64,000 nt of DNA from Mesorhizobium sp. (GTDB lineage Bacteria; Pseudomonadota; Alphaproteobacteria; Rhizobiales; Rhizobiaceae), in assembly GCA_004020645.1 (NCBI GenBank), contig SAQL01000027.1, forward strand, positions 1 to 64,000, given 5' to 3'. The translations under genes and the position numbers were made by a program. Under the pieces are notes generated by a model. The model ran no database searches, was not told the DNA's origin, and saw nothing but the letters and a program-made list of their open reading frames with translations. Positions 51,253-60,108 of the stretch are shown in pieces (within the stretch, counting starts at the first letter, position 1; each line of letters starts with the position of its first letter).

Positions 51253-52277
51253 GCTGCGCTCCGCAGGTTCATCGCCTCGGCAGCGCGTGAAAACACCTCG
51301 CGCAACGCGGCAACGACGCGGACGGGCTCGAAGGAGGTGAGGATGGCCTTTCGCCGCTCATCAACGACGCCAGCGGCGTGGCGGTCGAGATACCAGCCAA
51401 GATGCTTGCGCGCCTGGCGCACTCCGCTTTCGATGCCGTAGAGCGTTAGCATGTCCTCGTAGTGGGCAACGATGTAGTCGGCCAGCGCTTGCGGACTTTC
51501 GGGTGCACCAGGCGTTGTCCCTTTTGCCGCGGCTGCCGCGATGCTGCCTGCCGTCCAGGGCGCGCCATAATGCGCGCGGCCGATCATCACCGCGTCGGCG
51601 CCCGACTGGTCAAGGATCATTGCTGCCTCCGCCGGCGAGCCGACATCGCCATTGGCGACGACCGGGATCGACACAGCCTGCTTTATGCGCGCGATGGCGC
51701 GCCAGTCCGCCTTACCCTGGTAGAACTGGCAACGCGTGCGGCCATGTACCGTCACCATCTTGACGCCCGCCTGCTCGGCGCGGCGCGCCAGCATCGGCGC
51801 GTTGAGCGCGCTTTCGTCCCAGCCGAGCCGCATCTTAACCGTGACCGGCACCTCGACGGTGCCGACCACCGCCTCGATCAGCCACAAAGCGTGATCGAGA
51901 TCGCGCATCAGCGCCGAACCGGCATAACCGCCCGTCACCTTCTTGGCCGGGCAGCCCATGTTGATGTCGATGATGTCGGCGCCCTCGCCCGCGGCTATAC
52001 GGGCGCCCTCCGCCATGTGCGCCGCCTCACGGCCGGCAAGCTGGACCATGTGCACAGGCAGCCCGGAATGGCGGATTCGAAGGCCGCAACCGGCTCTGCC
52101 CCTGGCAAGCTCGCCGCTCGCCACCATCTCCGACACGACCAATCCGGCGCCATGCGCATAGGCACGCTGCCGGAAAGGCTCATCTGTTATGCCCGACATG
52201 GGCGCGAGAAAAGCGCGATTGCGGATTCTGACGCTACCCACGTCCAGCGGCGAAGCCAATTTGGTCAGGTCAAGCAT
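51249..52277 (-). CDS. dusB: tRNA-dihydrouridine synthase DusB (NifR3)
   Basis: A 342-residue FMN enzyme reducing uridines in the tRNA D loop. LAPMSGITDEPFRQRAYAHG is the N-terminal family signature. NMGCPAKKVTGGYAGSAL holds the catalytic Cys. VKMRLGWDE, VTVHGRTRCQFYQG and ANGDVGSP build the FMN site. ATG 52277 (MLDLTKLASPLDVG) is the family start. It leads the dusB-ntrB-ntrC operon, the usual alphaproteobacterial order. Confidence 0.95.
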   Translation of the reverse strand: MLDLTKLASPLDVGSVRIRNRAFLAPMSGITDEPFRQRAYAHGAGLVVSEMVASGELARGRAGCGLRIRHSGLPVHMVQLAGREAAHMAEGARIAAGEGADIIDINMGCPAKKVTGGYAGSALMRDLDHALWLIEAVVGTVEVPVTVKMRLGWDESALNAPMLARRAEQAGVKMVTVHGRTRCQFYQGKADWRAIARIKQAVSIPVVANGDVGSPAEAAMILDQSGADAVMIGRAHYGAPWTAGSIAAAAAKGTTPGAPESPQALADYIVAHYEDMLTLYGIESGVRQARKHLGWYLDRHAAGVVDERRKAILTSFEPVRVVAALREVFSRAAEAMNLRSAA

Positions 52278-52419
52278 GCACAAAAACCAAGCATTCTTAA
52301 TTGCTGCACATTCTCTAGCCAGAATGGCAGCGATGTGCAACGCGCAATGACGTCACATTAAGGCGCATTTGGGAAAAATGCTGGCGTTCGTTCCGCCCAT
52401 ACCGCGCTCAAAGCCACGT

Positions 52420-52439
52420 GCGTCCTTGGGAAAGGACGC
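52420..52439. repeat. Short inverted repeat
   Basis: GCGTCCTT pairs with AAGGACGC around GGGA. It is 17 bases from the next palindrome and is probably part of the same mosaic element in the dusB/ispDF divergent spacer. Confidence 0.55.
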
Positions 52440-52456
52440 TTTGGCACTTTGCATCT

Positions 52457-52504
52457 GCGCATGATCTCTTCCGAAAAGCGATTCCACTTTTCAGGATCAT
52501 GCGC
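52457..52504. repeat. Palindromic mosaic repeat (GCGCATGATC type)
   Basis: GCGCATGATC (52457-52466) pairs with GATCATGCGC (52495-52504), with CCGAAAA against TTTTC inside. It ends 13 bases before the ispDF start, so any ispDF promoter must be upstream of it and its RNA form would lie in the leader. Confidence 0.75.
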
Positions 52505-52517
52505 TAAGCGTCTCGGC

Positions 52518-53747
52518 ATGACAGATGCAAGCGAAATGCGAGCTTTGGCTGCGGACGACAAGGTTGCCGTTGTTATCGTCGCCGCCGGCCGTGGCGCGCG
52601 CGCCGGTCAGGCCGACGGACCGAAGCAATTCCAAAAGATCGGTGGTCGTGCCGTCATCGCGCGCACATTGGATATGTTTTTGGCGCATCCGAGAATCGGG
52701 CCTGTCGTCGTCGCCATCCACGCCGACGACAGCGCACTTTTTCGCAGCGCCGCCGGAGCCAACGCCGATCGGGTCATCACGGTGACCGGTGGCGCGTCCA
52801 GGCAGGAGTCCGTTCGGCTCGGGCTGCTTGCGCTCAGAGGCCATGCACCGAGCCAGGTTCTGATCCATGATGCCGTTCGCCCGTTCGTCGACGCGCAATT
52901 GATAGACCGTACGATCGCCGCCATCGGCGAGCGCCAGGGAGCGCTGCCTGCCCTACCCGTCGCCGACACGCTGAAGCGTGAGTCGGCCGCCGGTATGATC
53001 GGCGAGACGGTTTCCAGGAACGGGCTTCATGCCGCCCAAACGCCGCAAGGCTTTCCGTTCTGGCCGATCCTGGCCGCCCATGAAAAGGCCCATCATCTCG
53101 GCAAGGCAGACTTCACGGACGATGCCGCGATTGCCGAATGGGCGCATATTCCGGTGAAAATAGTTCAGGGTTCGCCGGACAATGTCAAGCTGACCTGGGC
53201 AAGGGATATTTCGATGGCGGATCAGCGGCTTTCCGGCGAGCGGCCGCGTTTTCCGGACATCCGCACCGGCAATGGCTACGACGTCCATGCCTTCGAGCCC
53301 GGTGACCATGTCGTCCTGTGCGGCGTCTCCATCCCGCACGACAAGAAACTGGCCGGCCATTCGGACGCCGATGTCGGGCTCCACGCCTTGACCGATGCGC
53401 TGCTCGCCACCTGCGGCGCCGGCGACATCGGCACGCATTTCCCGCCGTCGGATCCGCAGTGGAAAGGCGTCGCCTCGCGGATCTTCGTCGAACATGCGGC
53501 AAAACTGGTGCGCGCGCGCGGCGGGCGCATCGCCAATGCCGACATCACGCTGATCTGCGAGGCGCCACGGGTCGGCCCGCATCGCGAAGCAATGACCGAA
53601 GCCCTTTCGGCAATGCTGGCAATTTCCCGGGACCGTATCTCGATCAAGGCGACAACCAACGAAAAGCTCGGCTTTATCGGCCGCGAGGAAGGCATAGCCG
53701 CCATCGCGACCGCCAGTGTCGTGTTTCCAGGGGACGTCCCCGAATGA
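52518..53747 (+). CDS. ispDF: Bifunctional IspD/IspF isoprenoid enzyme
   Basis: A 409-residue fusion of two steps of the methylerythritol phosphate pathway. The N-terminal IspD part makes CDP-ME (VVIVAAGRGARAGQADGPKQ, VLIHDAVRPFVD). The C-terminal IspF part, from about residue 250, makes the cyclodiphosphate (GNGYDVHAF with Asp and His zinc ligands, LAGHSDADVGLHALTDALL, GDIGTHFPPSD, ATTNEKLGFIGREEG). The fusion is typical of alphaproteobacteria. ATG 52518 is the start; the frame is open upstream through the repeat. The stop overlaps the next start by ATGA. Confidence 0.96.
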   Translation: MTDASEMRALAADDKVAVVIVAAGRGARAGQADGPKQFQKIGGRAVIARTLDMFLAHPRIGPVVVAIHADDSALFRSAAGANADRVITVTGGASRQESVRLGLLALRGHAPSQVLIHDAVRPFVDAQLIDRTIAAIGERQGALPALPVADTLKRESAAGMIGETVSRNGLHAAQTPQGFPFWPILAAHEKAHHLGKADFTDDAAIAEWAHIPVKIVQGSPDNVKLTWARDISMADQRLSGERPRFPDIRTGNGYDVHAFEPGDHVVLCGVSIPHDKKLAGHSDADVGLHALTDALLATCGAGDIGTHFPPSDPQWKGVASRIFVEHAAKLVRARGGRIANADITLICEAPRVGPHREAMTEALSAMLAISRDRISIKATTNEKLGFIGREEGIAAIATASVVFPGDVPE

Positions 53748-54253
53748 GCAACAGCGACCTCGCAGATGCCCTGCTTCAAGCCTGCCAGCAGCGCGGCATC
53801 CTGCTGGCGACGGCCGAGAGCTGCACCGGCGGCATGATCATCGCCGCCCTGACCGACATCGCCGGCTCGTCCACGGTGGTCGACCGGGGTTTCATCACCT
53901 ATTCCAACGAGGCCAAGACGGAGATGCTCGGTGTTTCCGCCGCCACGCTTGAGGGGCACGGCGCGGTCTCGCGGGAAACGGCGGTGGAGATGGCGCAGGG
54001 CGCCCTGACCCGTTCGCGCGCCGGACTCACCCTTGCCGTCACCGGTATTGCCGGTCCAGGCGGCGGCTCGACGGAAAAGCCCGTCGGCCTGGTCTGGTTC
54101 GGTGTCGCCTTGACTGGCCGGCCGGTCGTCAGCGAATGCCAGTTGTTCGCCGATAAGGGCCGCGATTTCATCCGCCGGGAGACGGTCAGGCATGCGCTTG
54201 AACTGGGCTTGCGCGCACTCGCTGCGGATCAGGCTGCCGGCACTGGCCCATAG
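53744..54253 (+). CDS. CinA-family nicotinamide-nucleotide amidohydrolase
   Basis: A 169-residue protein made of the CinA C-terminal (PncC) domain only. LLATAESCTGGMIIAALTDI, GVSAATLEGHGAVS and TGIAGPGGGSTEKPVGLVWF are its signatures. It deamidates NMN to nicotinate mononucleotide in the NAD cycle. It is coupled to ispDF by ATGA. Its 3' end overlaps the convergent START-domain gene by 25 bases. Confidence 0.93.
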   Translation: MSNSDLADALLQACQQRGILLATAESCTGGMIIAALTDIAGSSTVVDRGFITYSNEAKTEMLGVSAATLEGHGAVSRETAVEMAQGALTRSRAGLTLAVTGIAGPGGGSTEKPVGLVWFGVALTGRPVVSECQLFADKGRDFIRRETVRHALELGLRALAADQAAGTGP

Positions 54254-54687
54254 ATGACGTCGGCGCGCTTCTCGAACGCCTCAGAGAACATGCGGAAGGC
54301 GCGATCGAACATCGTTCCCATCACCGCGCCCAGAATACGGCTCTTGAACTCGTAGTCGATGAAGAAGCGGACATTGCAGCCGTCATCGGCCGGCTCGAAG
54401 CGCCAGACATTGCTCAGATATTTGAACGGGCCGTCGATGTATTTGACGTCGATGGCGTTCTCGTCCGGCTTCAAAAGCACCTGCGTGGTGAAAGTCTCGC
54501 GGATCGCCTTGTAGCCAATGCTCATGTCGGCGATGAGCAGGGTGCGTCCGTTGCGTTCCTTGCGCGAGCGAACCGTCAGTGCCTCGCAAAGCGGCAGGAA
54601 TTGCGGATAGGATTCGACATCGGCGACCAGAGCGAACATCTGTTCAGGCGTATGCGTGACGCGGCGATGGGCTTCGAATTGTGGCAT
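54229..54687 (-). CDS. START-like RatA/COQ10-family protein
   Basis: A 152-residue polyketide-cyclase/START-fold protein. FEAHRRVTHTPEQMFALVAD, VESYPQFLPLCEAL and the C-terminal RAFRMFSEAFEKRAD are typical. Alphaproteobacterial members act like Coq10, binding ubiquinone for respiration; the RatA toxin name is from E. coli and need not apply. It lies 12 bases after lipA, probably one transcript. Confidence 0.9.
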   Translation of the reverse strand: MPQFEAHRRVTHTPEQMFALVADVESYPQFLPLCEALTVRSRKERNGRTLLIADMSIGYKAIRETFTTQVLLKPDENAIDVKYIDGPFKYLSNVWRFEPADDGCNVRFFIDYEFKSRILGAVMGTMFDRAFRMFSEAFEKRADVIYGPVPAA

Positions 54688-54699
54688 GAAACCAGTTTG

Positions 54700-55665
54700 T
54701 TAGGCGGATTTCATGAGAAACGCTTCTCGCGCCGCACGCAACCTGGCGAAATCGTCGCCGGCATGGTGCGACGAGCGCGTCAGCGGGCTTGACGCCACCA
54801 GCAGGAAGCCCTTGGTCTTGCCGATCGTCTCGAAGGACTTGAATTCCTCCGGCGTGACGAAGCGGATCACCGGATGGTGCTTTTTCGATGGCTGAAGATA
54901 CTGGCCGATGGTCATGAAGTCGACATTGGCCGAACGCAGATCGTCCATCAGCTGCAGGATCTCGTTTCGCTCCTCGCCCAGGCCAACCATGATGCCGGAT
55001 TTGGTGAAGATCGACGGATCGAGCTCCTTGACCCGCTGCAGCAGCCTGATCGAATGGAAATAACGGGCACCCGGACGGACCGTCAGATAGTTCGACGGCA
55101 CGGTCTCCAGATTATGGTTGAACACGTCCGGCTTCGCCGCCACCACGATCTCCAGCGCGCCTTCCTTGCGCAGGAAGTCGGGCGTCAGGATTTCGATCGT
55201 CGTCGAAGGCGTTGCCGCCCTGATGGCGCGGATGACCTCGGCAAAGTGCTGAGCTCCGCCATCGGCGAGATCGTCGCGGTCGACTGAGGTGATGACGACA
55301 TGGGTCAGACCCATTTGCTTGACGGCGTCGGCGATGCGCGCCGGTTCATCGGGATCAAGCGCGGTCGGAATGCCGGTGGCAACATTGCAGAAGGCACAGG
55401 CGCGCGTGCAGATCTCACCCATGATCATGAAGGTGGCGTGCTTCTTCTCCCAGCACTCGCCGATATTGGGGCAACCGGCCTCTTCGCACACCGTCACCAG
55501 TCTGTGCGACTTCACGATCTCGCGCGTCTCGGCATAGCCTTTCGACATCGGCGCCTTGACGCGGATCCAGTCGGGCTTGCGCAGCACATCCTGGTCAGGC
55601 TTGTGCGCCTTTTCAGGGTGCCGCAGGCGCGGCGCATTGGCGATCGTGTCGAGGACGGTGACCAT
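54700..55665 (-). CDS. lipA: Lipoyl synthase
   Basis: A 321-residue radical-SAM enzyme inserting two sulfurs into octanoyl groups of E2 proteins. Auxiliary cluster Cys 60, 65 and 71 (CEEAGCPNIGEC) and SAM-cluster Cys 86, 90 and 93 (CTRACAFC) are all present, as is the C-terminal RSSHHAGD with the Ser that ligates the auxiliary cluster. Its substrates PdhB and PdhC are encoded just upstream. Confidence 0.97.
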   Translation of the reverse strand: MVTVLDTIANAPRLRHPEKAHKPDQDVLRKPDWIRVKAPMSKGYAETREIVKSHRLVTVCEEAGCPNIGECWEKKHATFMIMGEICTRACAFCNVATGIPTALDPDEPARIADAVKQMGLTHVVITSVDRDDLADGGAQHFAEVIRAIRAATPSTTIEILTPDFLRKEGALEIVVAAKPDVFNHNLETVPSNYLTVRPGARYFHSIRLLQRVKELDPSIFTKSGIMVGLGEERNEILQLMDDLRSANVDFMTIGQYLQPSKKHHPVIRFVTPEEFKSFETIGKTKGFLLVASSPLTRSSHHAGDDFARLRAAREAFLMKSA

Positions 55666-55735
55666 CTGAAATCCAGTTCATTCGAGATCGCCTTCCGGCG
55701 TTCGCTTTCACAAGTCATCTAGGACTTTTCGCTGC

Positions 55736-55775
55736 AAAGAAAAAGGCCGCGGCGGCGCATGCCGCCACAGCCGTT
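55736..55775 (-). terminator. Rho-independent terminator after the GlsB-like gene
   Basis: On the minus strand GGCTGTGGCGGC pairs with GCCGCCGCGGCC (with an inner mismatch) around ATGC, followed by TTTTTCTTT. It lies 24 bases after the stop of the stress-protein gene and just upstream of lipA, separating the two transcripts. Confidence 0.8.
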
Positions 55776-55798
55776 TTCGCTTGGCAAGAGCTCAGCAA

Positions 55799-56056
55799 CT
55801 AACGGCGCACCATGCGCCCTACCCAGATCAGCAGGCAGGCGCCAATGAAACCGGTGATCAGATAAGCGATCCAGCCGGCGCCGAAGGCGCCAATGTTGAG
55901 CGCCTGCAGGATGGCATTCAGCACGATCGCGCCGACGATGCCAAGAACGATGTTCATCAAGATGCCCATGTTGCTTTTCATGAACATCTCGGCAAGCCAC
56001 CCCGCTAAACCACCGATGATGATTGCTGTAATCCAGCCCACGCCATTCACGTCCAT
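55799..56056 (-). CDS. GlsB/YeaQ/YmgE-family membrane protein
   Basis: An 85-residue protein, three membrane helices, Gly-rich (WITAIIIGGLAGWLAEMFMK, ILMNIVLGIVGAIVLN, YLITGFIGACLLIWVGR). This family of transglycosylase-associated stress proteins is induced in stationary phase or acid. The start at 56056 has AAGGAGAGGG upstream. A terminator follows. Confidence 0.92.
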   Translation of the reverse strand: MDVNGVGWITAIIIGGLAGWLAEMFMKSNMGILMNIVLGIVGAIVLNAILQALNIGAFGAGWIAYLITGFIGACLLIWVGRMVRR

Positions 56057-56152
56057 ATGCCCTCTCCTTGTGTGATGAATGCATCCGGAAACGAATTACC
56101 TTGCCGTTGAGTTCCTTGGCCTTCACGTGTCGAGTCTCACGCGGTCAATTTA

Positions 56153-57616
56153 TCACGCGTTCAGCGCGCGGCCATAGGCTTCGAGCACGCTTTCCTTCAT
56201 CATCTCCGACAGCGTCGGATGCGGGAAGATCGTATGCATCAGTTCTTCCTCGGTGGTCTCCAGGTTCATCGCCACGACAAAGCCCTGGATCAACTCGGTC
56301 ACTTCGGCGCCGACCATATGCGCGCCGAGCAACTGCCCAGTCTTCTTGTCGAAGATAGTCTTGACGAAACCCTGGTCTTCACCGAGCGCGATGGCTTTGC
56401 CGTTGGCGGCGAACTGAAAGCGGCCGACGCGGATGTCCTTGCCCTCGGCCTTCGCTTTCGCTTCCGTCAACCCGACGGAGGCAACCTGCGGGTTGCAATA
56501 GGTGCAGCCCGGAATCTTCAGCTTGTCAGTGGCGTGCACGCCGGGGAAATTGACGATCTTTTCCACGCAGACCACGCCTTCATGTTCGGCCTTGTGGGCG
56601 AGCATGGGAGGGCCGGCGACATCGCCGATGGCATAGATGCCGTGCACATTAGTGTTGCCGTAACCGTCGACGACGACGCAGCCGCGCTCGGTCTTCACGC
56701 CGAGCGCTTCGAGGCCGAGATTTTCGATGTTGCCCTGCACGCCGATGGCCGAGATCATGCGGTCGGCGGTGATCTTCTCGACCTTGCCGTCCTTCATCTC
56801 GACATGCGCGGTTACCGAATTCGTACCCTTCTCGACCTTGGTGACCTTGGCCTCGAGGATGATCTTCATGCCTTGCTTTTCGAACTGCTTCTGCGCGAAT
56901 TTCGAGACCTCTGCGTCCTCGACCGGCATCACCGCCGGCAACATCTCGACCACCGTCACCTCCGCGCCCATGGTGCGGTAGAATGAGGCGAATTCGATGC
57001 CGATTGCGCCCGAACCCATCACCAGCAGCGATTTCGGCATCTCTTTCGGCACCATGGCTTCGAAATAGGTCCAGATCAGTTTGCCGTCGGGCTCGATGCC
57101 GGGCAACGCGCGCGGTCGGGCGCCGGTCGCCAGGATGATGTGCTTGGCGGTGTAGGTGCCCTCACCCTTGACGCCCTTTGGCGCCGGCGGCTGCGGCTCC
57201 ATCGGTTTCTTCGACGATTTCGACACGACGATCTCGCCCGGTTTATCGCCGGAAGCCGCCTTGGAAAGCTTGGCCTCCCCCCAGATGACGTCGACCTTGT
57301 TCTTCTTCATCAGGAAGGCGACGCCGCCGTTCAGCCGCAACGAGACCTTTCGCGAGCGGTCGACCACGGCAGCGGTATCGACGCTGACCTTACCGTCGAT
57401 CTTCAAGCCGTAGTCCTTCAGATGATCGGAATAGTGCATGATCTCGGCCGAGCGCAGCAGCGCCTTGGTCGGGATGCAGCCCCAGTTGAGGCAGATGCCG
57501 CCGAGATGCTCGCGCTCGACGATTGCCGTCTTGAAGCCGAGCTGGGCGGAACGCACCGCCGTGACGTAGCCGCCGGGGCCAGAGCCGATGATGATGACGT
57601 CGTAGTTCTCAGCCAC
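56153..57616 (-). CDS. lpdA: Dihydrolipoyl dehydrogenase (E3)
   Basis: A 487-residue FAD disulfide reductase that reoxidises lipoyl groups with NAD. FAD site IIIGSGPGGYVTAVRSAQLG, redox disulfide GGICLNWGCIPTK, NAD site LVMGSGAIGIEFASFY, and the interface HAHPTLSE-type motif here IFPHPTLSEMM with the catalytic His. It is slightly longer than common E3 through an insertion near residue 130-150 rich in Lys and Pro (SSKKPMEPQPPAPKG). It is the E3 of the adjoining pyruvate dehydrogenase. Confidence 0.96.
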   Translation of the reverse strand: MAENYDVIIIGSGPGGYVTAVRSAQLGFKTAIVEREHLGGICLNWGCIPTKALLRSAEIMHYSDHLKDYGLKIDGKVSVDTAAVVDRSRKVSLRLNGGVAFLMKKNKVDVIWGEAKLSKAASGDKPGEIVVSKSSKKPMEPQPPAPKGVKGEGTYTAKHIILATGARPRALPGIEPDGKLIWTYFEAMVPKEMPKSLLVMGSGAIGIEFASFYRTMGAEVTVVEMLPAVMPVEDAEVSKFAQKQFEKQGMKIILEAKVTKVEKGTNSVTAHVEMKDGKVEKITADRMISAIGVQGNIENLGLEALGVKTERGCVVVDGYGNTNVHGIYAIGDVAGPPMLAHKAEHEGVVCVEKIVNFPGVHATDKLKIPGCTYCNPQVASVGLTEAKAKAEGKDIRVGRFQFAANGKAIALGEDQGFVKTIFDKKTGQLLGAHMVGAEVTELIQGFVVAMNLETTEEELMHTIFPHPTLSEMMKESVLEAYGRALNA

Positions 57617-57634
57617 GGATTTCTCCCTGATTCT

Positions 57635-58273
57635 CTAGAGTTCCAGCATGACGCGCACGATTGGCGCCAATGCCTGCCCGATTTTCCGCGTGTTCTCCGC
57701 GTCGAGATGGACACCGTCGAGCGGCGTGGTCTCGGCCACCGAGCCCGCATCGAAGAAGCCGCAGCCGGCCTCGTCGGCAAGGGCGGAATACTGCGGTGCC
57801 AGCCGCTTCGACGCTTCATCGCCGCCGGCGAACATTTCCTTGAACTCGGCGTTTTCCGTGCGGCTGACCGCGGGCGGCGCGACGATCAGGATCTGCGGCG
57901 CCGGCCAGTCGAACGGATAGTCGTGACCACGCACGATGTCGACCAGGCGCTGGACGCCCTGCTTGGCGGCGACTGGATTGCCGTGGATCCACGGCTTCAT
58001 GTCGTTGGCGCCGAGCATGATGATGATCAGGTCGATCGGCGCATGCGTCATCAGGATCGTCGGCAGCATTCTTGCGCCGTTACGGTCGGCGCCAGCCAGA
58101 TGGTCGTCGAAAGCTGTTGTGCGGCCGTTCAAGCCTTCGGCGATGACCTCGATACCGCCTCCCAACGTCGCCTGCAGGACACTCGGCCAGCGGTCCTTGA
58201 GCGGGTGGCGATCCAGACTTGCCGCATCATAGCCCCAGGTCAGCGAATCGCCGTAGCAAAGGACTGTTTTCAT
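57635..58273 (-). CDS. SGNH/GDSL-family hydrolase
   Basis: A 212-residue esterase/lipase-fold protein. Block I is CYGDSLTWGYD (nucleophile Ser), Gly in EGLNGRTTAF, Asn in MLGANDMKPW, and the catalytic Asp-His in LDGVHLD. No signal peptide, so cytosolic. ATG 58273 is chosen over the open frame upstream. It lies between pdhC and lpdA with 18 bases to lpdA, so it is co-transcribed with the pyruvate dehydrogenase genes. Substrate unknown. Confidence 0.88.
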   Translation of the reverse strand: MKTVLCYGDSLTWGYDAASLDRHPLKDRWPSVLQATLGGGIEVIAEGLNGRTTAFDDHLAGADRNGARMLPTILMTHAPIDLIIIMLGANDMKPWIHGNPVAAKQGVQRLVDIVRGHDYPFDWPAPQILIVAPPAVSRTENAEFKEMFAGGDEASKRLAPQYSALADEAGCGFFDAGSVAETTPLDGVHLDAENTRKIGQALAPIVRVMLEL

Positions 58274-58418
58274 GCGATTGCCCCGCTCCAGCAAAAGCCC
58301 GCCTGTGTGCGCTTCACCCGCCAACGCATGAACGGCCATTGCACGATGATCGTCACGATGCCTGGAAGGCTGAAGGGAAAAAGGCTGGTGAAGAATTTCC
58401 GCACCGCCTTCTTCCTTT

Positions 58419-59801
58419 CTAGACCAGCATGCCCATCGGGTTTTCGATCATGCGCTTGAAGGCGCCGAGCAGTTCGGCGCCGAGCGCGCCGTCGACGGCG
58501 CGGTGATCGGTCGACAGCGTCACCGACATGATTGTCGCGATCTTGATCTCACCGTTCTTGACGACCGCACGCTCCTCGCCGGCGCCGACCGCCAGGATCG
58601 TCGCATGCGGCGGGTTGATGACGGCGGCAAAGTCCTTGATGCCGAACATGCCGAGATTGGACACTGCCGTGGTGCCGCCCTGGTATTCCTCCGGCTTCAG
58701 CTTGCGGCTGCGGGCACGGCTGGCAAGATCCTTCATCTCGTTGGAGATGACCGACAGCGTCTTTTCGTCGGCGCGTCGGATGATCGGCGTGATCAGGCCG
58801 CCGGGGATCGATACGGCAACGCCGACATCGGCATGCCTGTGCTTGACCATGGCGCTCTCGGTCCAGGAGGCGTTGGCATCCGGCACAGCCATCAGCGCCA
58901 TTGCCATCGCTTTGATGACCATGTCGTTGACCGACAGCTTGTAGGCCGGCGCCTCCCCCTTGTCGGTCTTCTTCACCGGGGCGGCCGCGTTGATCTGCGT
59001 GCGCAGCTCCAGAAGCGTGTCGAGCTCGCAGTCGAGCGTCAGGTAGAAATGCGGGATGGTGGTCGTGGCCTCGACCAGCCGGCGCGCAATGGTCTTGCGC
59101 ATATTGTCATGCGGGACAAGCTCGTAGGAGCCTTCGGCAAACAGTTTTAGCACCTGATCGTCCGACATCGGCTTTAGCGCGACAGCCGGAGCCGGAGCGC
59201 CGGCAGGTGCGGCTTTCGCGGCTGGTGCCGCCTTGGCGCCGCCACCGGAAATCGCTGCATCGACATCGGCCTTGACCACGCGGCCATGCGGGCCGGAGCC
59301 GCTCACCGCGGAGACATCGACACCGGCTTCCCGGGCGATGCGACGGGCAAGCGGCGAGGCGAAGACACGTTCACCGCTTGCATGACCATTGGCAATCGGA
59401 GCCGCCTGGGGCGCCGGTGCGGCCGCAGGTTTCGGCGCTTCCGGCTTTGGGGTTTCCGCCTTTGGTGCTTCAGTTTTGGGGGCTTCTGTTTTTGGTGCCT
59501 CGGCTTTTGCCGGAGCGGCAGCGCCGTCACCGCTTTTGGCGGCAGCCGCCGCATCCTCGCCTTCGGCGGCGAGCACGGCGATCAGCGCATTGACCTTGAC
59601 GCCTTCGGTGCCGGCCGGAACCACCAGCTTGGCCACCGTGCCCTCATCGACGGCTTCGACTTCCATCGTCGCCTTGTCGGTCTCGATCTCGGCGATCACA
59701 TCGCCCGGCGAAACCTTGTCGCCCTCCTTGACCAGCCACTTGGCAAGATTGCCTTCTTCCATCGTGGGCGACAGGGCCGGCATGGTGATGTTGATCGGCA
59801 T
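58419..59801 (-). CDS. pdhC: Pyruvate dehydrogenase E2 (dihydrolipoamide acetyltransferase)
   Basis: A 460-residue E2 core subunit. One lipoyl domain (residues 1-80, lipoylated Lys in ETDKATMEVEAVDEG), a long Ala/Pro/Lys/Glu linker with repeats of APKTE type (about 95-130), a peripheral-subunit-binding domain (FASPLARRIAREAGVDVSAV), and the catalytic acetyltransferase domain ending with DHRAVDG. It transfers acetyl from E1 to CoA. Confidence 0.96.
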   Translation of the reverse strand: MPINITMPALSPTMEEGNLAKWLVKEGDKVSPGDVIAEIETDKATMEVEAVDEGTVAKLVVPAGTEGVKVNALIAVLAAEGEDAAAAAKSGDGAAAPAKAEAPKTEAPKTEAPKAETPKPEAPKPAAAPAPQAAPIANGHASGERVFASPLARRIAREAGVDVSAVSGSGPHGRVVKADVDAAISGGGAKAAPAAKAAPAGAPAPAVALKPMSDDQVLKLFAEGSYELVPHDNMRKTIARRLVEATTTIPHFYLTLDCELDTLLELRTQINAAAPVKKTDKGEAPAYKLSVNDMVIKAMAMALMAVPDANASWTESAMVKHRHADVGVAVSIPGGLITPIIRRADEKTLSVISNEMKDLASRARSRKLKPEEYQGGTTAVSNLGMFGIKDFAAVINPPHATILAVGAGEERAVVKNGEIKIATIMSVTLSTDHRAVDGALGAELLGAFKRMIENPMGMLV

Positions 59802-59810
59802 TTTTCCTCC

Positions 59811-60104
59811 TCAGTTCCGCCCGGTTAGCGAACGGTGCTGGATATTGAACTGCTCCGACATTCTGCCTCGATAGCCTTCTTCCAATGCCTGAAGCGTCTC
59901 GATTTCAGGGATGCCATCTTGTTCCAGTCTCATCCTGGCTATGTGCATGCCGACATCAGCGAGCACCATGCCCCAGTTGTGAGCGTTTGGTCCAAAGAGG
60001 TCTTGCATCGTGACGACCGCGTCCGAACCAATCCAGACGCGGAGTATTTCATCGAATTCGCTATTCTCGACGACCACCGCGGGAACTTCTAGTTCGCGCG
60101 ACAT
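59811..60104 (-). CDS. DUF5076-family protein
   Basis: A 97-residue cytosolic protein matching DUF5076 as I know it (VPAVVVENSEFDEILRVWIG, NWGMVLADVGMHIARMRLEQ). It lies between pdhB and pdhC with only 4 and 9 bases of space, so it is made together with the complex. No function is established; position suggests an accessory or regulatory part of pyruvate dehydrogenase. Confidence 0.85.
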   Translation of the reverse strand: MSRELEVPAVVVENSEFDEILRVWIGSDAVVTMQDLFGPNAHNWGMVLADVGMHIARMRLEQDGIPEIETLQALEEGYRGRMSEQFNIQHRSLTGRN

Positions 60105-60108
60105 CTCG

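Noticed and set aside
52442..52458. TGGCACTTTGCATC as a sigma-54 site before ispDF
   Set aside because: TTTGC lies too close to GG; the ten-base spacing to GC is not met.
54229..54253. 25-base overlap of convergent cinA-like and START genes as an antisense control
   Set aside because: Short 3' overlaps are common in compact genomes and both reading frames look normal.
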